From Thermoplasmatota archaeon (GTDB lineage: Archaea > Thermoplasmatota > Penumbrarchaeia > Penumbrarchaeales > Penumbrarchaeaceae): DNA of 6,966 nt. Below the pieces are notes generated by a model that saw only the letters and a list, made by a program, of their open reading frames with translations, searched no databases and was not told the origin of the DNA. Location of the stretch: contig JAUVCY010000092.1 in NCBI GenBank assembly GCA_030595585.1, forward strand, positions 1-6,966. Direction: 5' to 3'. The position numbers and the translations under genes were made by a program. Shown here one piece after another: positions 1 through 4,519 of this stretch (position 1 is its first letter; every line of letters begins with the position of its first letter).

Positions 1-1656
1 GAAGCGTTCCACCACATTGCCATGGTTGACCAATGTGATGATGGGTTCAAGGGAGGTGCCGGGGTCCACCAACCGATCAACGATCTCCTCCAGCATAGAA
101 TCCGTGGAGTGGACACCGTTTATCCAGAAGTGCAATCTCACATCCATTGTAACGCCACCACCCAGCACCCGGACATCGAACCAGGCCTCTCCGCTTGGAG
201 CGTCCCTTGGGACCTCCACAGAGATCGTTATCGGTACGACCACCTTCTCCTGGCCGCCGCCGATAACCTCCCCGGGATCTATTGTGACGTCCATGTCAAT
301 ATCGATGAAATCGATGGAATCAAAGCACTCGATACGGATGTTGGTAGCATCCAGTGAAGGTTTCAGGGTCAGGTTCATAAGGAATTCCACGTTGTATCCC
401 GGGTTAACGGATGGATGCTCCTGGCCATCCACCTCGATCTCGAAGGGCGTGATATCCACCATATCCTTGCCTATGATGATGATGTCGTCGATCATGAAAC
501 CCGGCTCCTCCAGGCCGGAGGGAATGTACTCTATCCTGATCTGGATGTTCTTGCCAACGTATTCACCCAGTTCAATTCCAGGTATGGTGGTGTCCCCGTG
601 ATATGACGGGTGGTTTGGTTCGGCCCAGAGGGGTTCCCCCGGAAGATCGGAGGTATTTCCATTCAGGATGACGGTGTGGTTCTCGGGATCGAGGTCCGTG
701 TACTTGTTATCCTTCAGGATCTTGAAATCATCCTCTCCCACAACGGAGACCTTGTGGAACAGGCCTCCTTTCCCGTTCGGGCCCGATCCGTATATGTGGC
801 CCCTGTACTTGTACAGCAGGTATATCTGAGGCCGGCTTGTCCGCCATTCATGCATGTAGGCATCAGGGTTGAATCTGGATAGGTTGATGGGAGGGGAAGT
901 GAGGGTATAAACACCGGAAGTAGGGGCCATTCCACTGGTGTCGTTCCCCACGTAGAGGACGTCTGGAGATGTGTGGATGTCCCCATCCGCCCTGGCAAGT
1001 GGGTTCTGGCTTATGTGCCATCCCTGGTCCGCAGGGCCCCCCTGGGTGGAGATGTTCCACCCCTCCAGTGAAGAGCAGTTCCAAGCCTGGGTCCCGACCC
1101 ACCAGCCATGGTGAAAGTTGGTGGATTGTGTCACTATGTACCTCCCCAATCCATCCGACCACGTATCCGTTATCGGCAGGATGTCCCCCGGCACGTAACA
1201 GGAGATGTTGATGGCGTAAGATCCCGCGAATTGGGGTGTCCATTCAAATCGGATCTCCTCTGATAGGATACCGTCACCTCCCTCGATGTCCACCATCCTG
1301 AAGTCCTTGTGCATTATCTGGCCCTTGTCAGGCTGTGGGCCATCGTACCAGTATATCGTCAGGTTGACCTCTATCTCCCTGAAAGGGATGTCCATCTGGT
1401 TACGGAGCTTTGTAACGATGGTGCTCGATCCTCCAATGATCCCCACGTTGAGCGATTCCCATTGGGATATGCCCCCGGAGATGACGTATGTCGATCCCTC
1501 GTCTATCTGGACCCGTTTGTAATATTGGTCCCGTGTTGCAGGGTCCTGGGGATCCACCCCATAGGCTGGGAGCGAGGCTATAAGCAGGAGCGGGATCAGG
1601 AGCAACGGGAGTGCCCGGTTGGAACCTCGACCTCCGATAGAACTGCCCGATCTCAT
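1..1656 (-). CDS. Secreted multi-domain (Ig-like / MAM-like) surface protein, C-terminus beyond window
   Basis: Reading the minus strand from the ATG at 1654-1656, the frame is open for 552 codons to base 1 with no stop, so the C-terminus is missing. Residues 1-14 are basic and glycine/serine-rich. Residues 15-31 form a hydrophobic core (ALPLLLIPLLLIASLPA), and a probable signal-peptidase site lies near residue 33. Residues about 50-185 look like a beta-sandwich region. Residues about 192-392 resemble a MAM/jelly-roll adhesion or protease-accessory domain, ending in the typical GFMIDDI motif at 386-392. Residues about 397-520 read as a CARDB/Ig-like domain, and a further domain of NEW3 type appears to begin at the edge (LVNHGNVVERF). 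At least eight N-x-S/T sequons fit an extracellular glycoprotein. No catalytic motif is visible, so adhesion, cell-wall or substrate-binding roles are inference. An in-frame stop lies four codons upstream, and no other ATG lies between it and the chosen start. Confidence 0.88.
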   Translation of the reverse strand, partial: MRSGSSIGGRGSNRALPLLLIPLLLIASLPAYGVDPQDPATRDQYYKRVQIDEGSTYVISGGISQWESLNVGIIGGSSTIVTKLRNQMDIPFREIEVNLTIYWYDGPQPDKGQIMHKDFRMVDIEGGDGILSEEIRFEWTPQFAGSYAINISCYVPGDILPITDTWSDGLGRYIVTQSTNFHHGWWVGTQAWNCSSLEGWNISTQGGPADQGWHISQNPLARADGDIHTSPDVLYVGNDTSGMAPTSGVYTLTSPPINLSRFNPDAYMHEWRTSRPQIYLLYKYRGHIYGSGPNGKGGLFHKVSVVGEDDFKILKDNKYTDLDPENHTVILNGNTSDLPGEPLWAEPNHPSYHGDTTIPGIELGEYVGKNIQIRIEYIPSGLEEPGFMIDDIIIIGKDMVDITPFEIEVDGQEHPSVNPGYNVEFLMNLTLKPSLDATNIRIECFDSIDFIDIDMDVTIDPGEVIGGGQEKVVVPITISVEVPRDAPSGEAWFDVRVLGGGVTMDVRLHFWINGVHSTDSMLEEIVDRLVDPGTSLEPIITLVNHGNVVERF

Positions 1657-1678
1657 GCTACAGGGAAGTTACTGAAGG

Positions 1679-1688
1679 TTTAAGAAAA
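1679..1688 (-). promoter_or_regulatory. Candidate TATA box for the secreted-protein gene, leaderless-type spacing
   Basis: On the minus strand this reads TTTTCTTAAA, ending 22 nt before the ATG at 1656. Archaeal TATA boxes centre about 25 nt upstream of the transcription start, so transcription would begin at or within a few bases of the ATG. No SD sequence lies in the 22 nt before the ATG, which agrees with a leaderless mRNA. The pyrimidine-rich stretch could also help terminate the upstream trmY transcript. Position and composition are seen; function is inferred. Confidence 0.45.
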
Positions 1689-1694
1689 TATCGG

Positions 1695-1726
1695 GTAATT
1701 GCCTAACATACTGCAGTAATTGCCTA
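1695..1726. repeat. 11-bp direct repeat, 21-bp period, between trmY and the secreted-protein gene
   Basis: The plus-strand sequence GTAATTGCCTA occurs at 1695-1705 and again, identical, at 1716-1726, with 10 bp between copies. The second copy contains the trmY stop codon (TAG on the minus strand, 1724-1726). Both copies lie just upstream of the TATA-like box of the secreted-protein gene, at about -40 to -70 from its ATG. The 21-bp period is two helical turns, placing both copies on one DNA face as expected for tandem transcription-factor sites. A chance duplication is possible. Confidence 0.5.
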
Positions 1727-2377
1727 TTTGTTCCGGGACCTGTCCAGGGCGTTGTTGAGGACGGCCACCGCCTGATGTGCATGGAGAACCCTTGGTCCGA
1801 TCGATATCGTCCCGTGGGCCCCCTCCATTATGGACGCCCTCTCCTCGTTGGACAGGTCCATGTCGTCGGAGAGAAAGAAGAAGAGATGGGGCCCTCCCCT
1901 TGGAAGCATATCCATTACATCGGTATCGTAGATATCATCTCCACGTTCGTCCAGCAGGAACGCCCTTCCTTCCATGCTGTCCATGAACTCATCGAGTCCC
2001 CCTCTCGAGACGTACAATCCAGGGGTAGGGCAGAGGGGCCTCCTGAGGGAGGGAGATAAGGGAAGGTTCAGGGCCTTCTTCATCAGCGCGGCCGTTGACC
2101 TCTCATCGGGATTGAGATATCTGATATCACGGCCGGATACCGTGAGTATCTTGGGCGGGTCCTTTCCCCCCAGGAGGATCATATGAATATTGGTGTCGTT
2201 CCTGATCTCGTGCGATAGGAGCAGCGCCGTATTGATGCATCTGGCCAGGCCGTCCCACCTCCCTGCGGCCCCGCACAGGTCGTTCAGCGGGAAATCGGGA
2301 GAGGTCTCGGCCCGGTGCCCGATGATGACGAAGTTGATCTCTGAGCTTTCCAGCTCGATCGACGTTTTTTGATCCAT
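1724..2377 (-). CDS. trmY: tRNA (pseudouridine(54)-N1)-methyltransferase TrmY
   Basis: The 217-residue protein fits the COG1901/DUF358 SPOUT methyltransferase family, whose members are usually about 190-210 residues. These enzymes use S-adenosylmethionine to methylate N1 of pseudouridine 54 in the T-loop of archaeal tRNA, replacing the bacterial/eukaryal m5U54. Family landmarks are the DLCGAAGRWDGLARC segment (33-47), LSHEIRND (54-61), GGKDPP (70-75), NPDERSTAALMKKAL (89-103), TPGLYVS (118-124), and near the C-terminus GPRVLHAHQAVAVLNNALDR. From memory, the M. jannaschii homologue has a Cys in the LHANHC part of that last motif. Here the aligned residue is Ala, so that position is not conserved. 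The ATG at 2375-2377 is supported by an SD site (GGTGATCC) three bases upstream. The gene lies 32 nt after the small coiled-coil gene on the same strand and is probably the third gene of the ftcD transcript. Confidence 0.94.
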   Translation of the reverse strand: MDQKTSIELESSEINFVIIGHRAETSPDFPLNDLCGAAGRWDGLARCINTALLLSHEIRNDTNIHMILLGGKDPPKILTVSGRDIRYLNPDERSTAALMKKALNLPLSPSLRRPLCPTPGLYVSRGGLDEFMDSMEGRAFLLDERGDDIYDTDVMDMLPRGGPHLFFFLSDDMDLSNEERASIMEGAHGTISIGPRVLHAHQAVAVLNNALDRSRNK

Positions 2378-2400
2378 GATGGATCACCCCTTGCGGTGAT
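2371..2400. repeat. Overlapping inverted repeats across the trmY SD and start codon
   Basis: Two perfect inverted repeats share bases. The first is GATCCAT-G-ATGGATC at 2371-2385, a 15-bp palindrome with 7-bp arms that covers the start codon. The second is ATCACC (2383-2388), a 6-base spacer, then GGTGAT (2395-2400). In the trmY mRNA the second would be a 6-bp stem with a 6-nt loop that buries most of the SD. The first could fold as GAUCC/GGAUC around the start codon. The two folds compete for the same SD bases. The pairing is directly visible; a regulatory role is inferred. Confidence 0.55.
2381..2388 (-). promoter_or_regulatory. Shine-Dalgarno site of trmY, inside overlapping inverted repeats
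   Basis: The minus strand reads GGTGATCC, an eight-base complement of the usual archaeal 16S rRNA tail (GGATCACC), followed by 3 nt and the ATG at 2377. The spacing is shorter than usual. Part of this site is one arm of two different inverted repeats, described separately, so access to it may be controlled. Confidence 0.75.
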
Positions 2401-2409
2401 GGTGTTATG

Positions 2410-2646
2410 TTAATCTTCACCATGTTTTTCCTTTTCGTAATGGAGGCGGGCCTTCTCCTTGTGGTGTATCGTCGACCTGCACTCCCTGATCTTTTTCTGG
2501 TATTTGTGTTTGGCCTTTGTCCACTGGTCCTTGTCGATGCGTCCTTTCTTGTGCATCTCCCTGGCCTCGTGGATCTTATCTTCGTACTTCAGGATCTCGG
2601 CCTTTTTCTTGTCAATGTCCTTCGTGATCTTCTCGATTTTTCCCAT
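2410..2646 (-). CDS. Small lysine-rich coiled-coil protein, function unknown
   Basis: The 78-residue protein is almost wholly charged and helical, with no signal peptide or membrane segment. Lysine and glutamate dominate and the net charge is basic. Residues 1-32 have hydrophobic spacing typical of a coiled coil (MGKIEKITKDIDKKKAEIL onward). A turn at KKGRIDKD (33-40) is followed by a second helix with QKKIRECRSTIHHKEKARLHYEKEK. The pattern of short helix, KKGxI turn and WxKAKxKYxKKI helix loosely recalls SHOCT-type oligomerisation motifs, but this resemblance is weak. I do not recognise a named family. A real gene is supported by a strong SD (GGAGGG, 2653-2658) six bases before the ATG, tight packing after ftcD (16 nt) and before trmY (32 nt), and the absence of a competing long frame. 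Binding to RNA, ribosomes or a protein partner is possible from its charge but unproven. Confidence 0.78.
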   Translation of the reverse strand: MGKIEKITKDIDKKKAEILKYEDKIHEAREMHKKGRIDKDQWTKAKHKYQKKIRECRSTIHHKEKARLHYEKEKHGED

Positions 2647-2652
2647 TTGATA

Positions 2653-2658
2653 CCCTCC
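2653..2658 (-). promoter_or_regulatory. Shine-Dalgarno site of the small coiled-coil gene
   Basis: The minus strand reads GGAGGG, six bases before the ATG at 2646, inside the 16-nt gap after the ftcD stop codon. It fixes the start of the 78-residue gene and shows that it is translated independently within the ftcD transcript. Confidence 0.75.
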
Positions 2659-2662
2659 GAAA

Positions 2663-4321
2663 TCACAACTTTGAGCTCACTTCCTTCTGGATCCGGGACA
2701 GCAGATCGTCCTTGCGTGATAGCATCTCTCTCACCGCATTCTCTTTCCCTTCAACATACTCCTTATCCTTGATCGATCCCAGGTTGATCCTCACGTTCAT
2801 CACGGCTCCAACCAGGCCCGCGGCGGCCATGTCGGCACCAACGCCCACATCCGTGATGGAGTTCCTGTTCCCTTTCTGGGCCACCGGTGTGGCCAATTCA
2901 AGTAGTTCGAGGCACTTCAAGGCGGTATCCATGGGGGTATCGATCGCCTTCTTGTACCCAGACTGGATAGCAGCCGATCTGGCAGCCTTTTCCTCATCTG
3001 TTCCTTTGGGGAGTTTGAAGGCTTTCATCACATCGTTGAATGCATTGGTATCCTCATCGACAAGTTCCAGAAGCCGCATTCTGTGTATGCCAATGTCCTT
3101 CGCAGCTGCTTTCATTTCCCCCCATGCCTCCTCATAGTTCTTCTTTCCCACGGTCAGGTTGCATACCATCTCCAGCAATGCCGCGCCCAGGGAACCAGAA
3201 AGCGCTGCTACAGACCCTCCTCCAGGTGCCGGTGAATTTGAGGCCAACTCCTCCAGGAACCCTTTCACGTCCATGGATGCAAGAGGGCCGTCCTCGACGA
3301 CCATATAGTCGATCACCTTCCTATCCGGTTTGAACTCGTACAGGTCGGAAAGGCCCAATCCCTGGATCGCCCTGAAGACGAGCTCCTCCTCGTCTTCAAG
3401 GTCGTCATCATTTTCCGAGTAGAACCTTCCCGCGATCAGCAGTGATTCCTTCGGAACCAATCCAACGATCTCGCTTCCGGTGACGTCGGCCCCGAGGGCC
3501 TGTGCCTCCTCGCGGATAGCCTCGTACACGTCGTTCATATTGGTGGCCGTGAAATCCAGCAGGTTCATGGATATCTGCGCGATATCCTCGTTGTACATCA
3601 TACCTCCCCCCTGAACTCCCTCGAACCTGCCTTTTATCCTCTCGGGTTTCCCATCCTGTCCAATGATCTTCTCCCCGTTCTCGTCCTTCTTCAGAACTCC
3701 GCTGGTCCTTATCTTCCCGGCGATCTTCGAGGCAATGGACTTATCGTTGGTGTTGAGGTTCACGTTGTATGCCAGGAGCAGGCTCCTTGTTCCCGTGCCC
3801 GTTGTCCCGCTCTTTGGGATGAATACCGGGTCCCCAAAATCCGGTTTGAATTCGGGGTCCTTGAACTTCTCCAAAAGGGCTTCGTATTCCCCCTTCCTTA
3901 TGTCCGGGAGCCTTACCCTGTCGGGGCTCTGGGCTGACCTGGCATAGAGGAAGCTGGGTATCCCGAGCTCCTTCCAATATCTGCTTCCGAACCTTCTGGC
4001 GAGTTCGGTACAATCATCGTACGTGACCCCTTTGATGGGTATGAAAGGGCATACGTCCAACGCCCCCATCCGGGCGTGTTCACCCTTGTGCTCTGTCATG
4101 TCTATAAGCCGTGTCCCCACCTTTGCAGCCTGGAAGGCTGCCTCAAGTACGGGCTCCGGCTCTCCAACGAAAGTGAAAACGGTCCTGTTGAAGTCAGCTC
4201 CCGGGTCCACATCCAGCAGTTTCACACCTTCCACCGACCTTATGGCCCCGGCGATAGCCTCGATAACCGCCTTATCCCTTCCCTCACTGAAATTGGGAAC
4301 ACACTCTACTATCTTATCCAT
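2663..4321 (-). CDS. ftcD: Bifunctional glutamate formiminotransferase / formiminotetrahydrofolate cyclodeaminase
   Basis: The cytoplasmic 552-residue protein matches the fused FTCD architecture (mammalian enzyme about 541 residues). The first activity moves the formimino group from N-formimino-L-glutamate to tetrahydrofolate. The second deaminates the product to 5,10-methenyl-THF and ammonia, linking histidine breakdown to one-carbon folate metabolism. Residues 1-334 are the transferase: N-terminal VECVPNFSEGRD (5-16), DPGADFNRTVFTFVG (39-53) and EHKGEHARMGALD, with His82 at the position of the porcine catalytic His82. RFEGVQGGG, AQISMNLLDF and GSEIVGLVP mark its second subdomain. Residues about 345-552 are the FchA-like cyclodeaminase, with APGGGSVAALSG (365-376) and DEDTNAF (422-428). 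The frame continues 42 codons upstream, but family alignment and an SD six bases before the ATG at 4321 choose this start. A short polar insertion (KKDENGEKIIGQDGKPERIK) lies in the second subdomain. The gene heads the probable operon with the small gene and trmY. No hutH, hutU or hutI is in view. Confidence 0.96.
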   Translation of the reverse strand: MDKIVECVPNFSEGRDKAVIEAIAGAIRSVEGVKLLDVDPGADFNRTVFTFVGEPEPVLEAAFQAAKVGTRLIDMTEHKGEHARMGALDVCPFIPIKGVTYDDCTELARRFGSRYWKELGIPSFLYARSAQSPDRVRLPDIRKGEYEALLEKFKDPEFKPDFGDPVFIPKSGTTGTGTRSLLLAYNVNLNTNDKSIASKIAGKIRTSGVLKKDENGEKIIGQDGKPERIKGRFEGVQGGGMMYNEDIAQISMNLLDFTATNMNDVYEAIREEAQALGADVTGSEIVGLVPKESLLIAGRFYSENDDDLEDEEELVFRAIQGLGLSDLYEFKPDRKVIDYMVVEDGPLASMDVKGFLEELASNSPAPGGGSVAALSGSLGAALLEMVCNLTVGKKNYEEAWGEMKAAAKDIGIHRMRLLELVDEDTNAFNDVMKAFKLPKGTDEEKAARSAAIQSGYKKAIDTPMDTALKCLELLELATPVAQKGNRNSITDVGVGADMAAAGLVGAVMNVRINLGSIKDKEYVEGKENAVREMLSRKDDLLSRIQKEVSSKL

Positions 4322-4327
4322 CTGTAA

Positions 4328-4333
4328 CACCTC
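4328..4333 (-). promoter_or_regulatory. Shine-Dalgarno site that fixes the ftcD start
   Basis: The minus strand reads GAGGTG, six bases before the ATG at 4321. It supports starting at the conserved MDKIVECVPNFSEG rather than at the upstream in-frame ATGs at 4447 or 4399, whose translated extension (MNISTYPTAF onward) looks unlike any FTCD N-terminus and overlaps the promoter region. Confidence 0.75.
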
Positions 4334-4351
4334 TTCGATCGCTCTGCCACG

Positions 4352-4357
4352 TTTATA
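4352..4357 (-). promoter_or_regulatory. Candidate TATA box of ftcD (proximal)
   Basis: The minus strand reads TATAAA, 31-36 nt upstream of the ftcD ATG. Usual archaeal spacing would put the transcription start near 4330, leaving a leader so short that it would cut into the SD at 4328-4333. It is the best TATA match in the gap, but that conflict makes the distal candidate at 4387-4395 equally plausible. Confidence 0.35.
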
Positions 4358-4361
4358 GTGA

Positions 4362-4424
4362 AGCGTTCGAGTGTATGCGTAATTGATACATAAATCCATC
4401 CCGGATTTATCGTGGTCGAACGCT
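4362..4424. repeat. Nested inverted repeats in the divergent ftcD / surface-protein intergenic region
   Basis: The outer pair is AGCGTTCGA (4362-4370) and its exact reverse complement TCGAACGCT (4416-4424), 45 bp apart. Inside it is a second perfect pair, ATAAATCC (4390-4397) and GGATTTAT (4403-4410), 5 bp apart. The inner pair resembles an operator and contains TATA-like sequence on both strands. The repeats are seen directly. Operator, cruciform or leader-RNA roles are inferences. Confidence 0.55.
4387..4395 (-). promoter_or_regulatory. Candidate TATA box of ftcD (distal)
   Basis: The minus strand reads ATTTATGTA. A start about 25 nt downstream would give an ftcD leader of roughly 45 nt with a complete SD. 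The box overlaps the left arm of the 8-bp inverted repeat at 4390-4410, so a protein bound to that repeat could block it. Confidence 0.3.
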
Positions 4425-4464
4425 GTTGGATATGTTGATATATTCAACCTTTGTCGGGTAAAGG

Positions 4465-4472
4465 TTATTTAT
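4465..4472 (+). promoter_or_regulatory. Candidate TATA box of the plus-strand surface-protein gene
   Basis: The sequence TTATTTAT lies 48-55 nt before the ATG at 4520. A start about 25 nt downstream would give a leader of roughly 25 nt. That leader holds GGAG (4496-4499), too far from the start to be a normal SD, and a G-run at 4512-4516 close to the ATG. The element is AT-rich against GC-rich surroundings. No transcription data support it. Confidence 0.4.
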
Positions 4473-4519
4473 CCGGTGGGACGAATGACCCACCTGGAGC
4501 GGTAATAGCACGGGGGCAT

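Noticed and set aside
17..601. Plus-strand open frame of 194 codons (and the smaller ones at 22-357, 415-606 and 610-882)
   Set aside because: They lie opposite the continuous 552-codon secreted-protein frame on the minus strand, have serine/threonine-rich compositions without recognisable motifs, and lack convincing SD sites.
2364..2372. Run of six T on the plus strand, possible terminator
   Set aside because: It is coding sequence for Gln-Lys near the TrmY N-terminus (A-run on the minus strand). No stem precedes it, and no plus-strand gene ends there.
4322..4447. 42-codon N-terminal extension of ftcD from the ATG at 4447
   Set aside because: The extension matches nothing in FTCD, overlaps the promoter region, and the ATG at 4321 has a well-placed SD and begins with the conserved family N-terminus.
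4434..4448. GTTGA-N5-TCAAC small inverted repeat
   Set aside because: Arms of only 5 bp in AT-rich promoter sequence are expected by chance. It was not merged with the longer repeats nearby.
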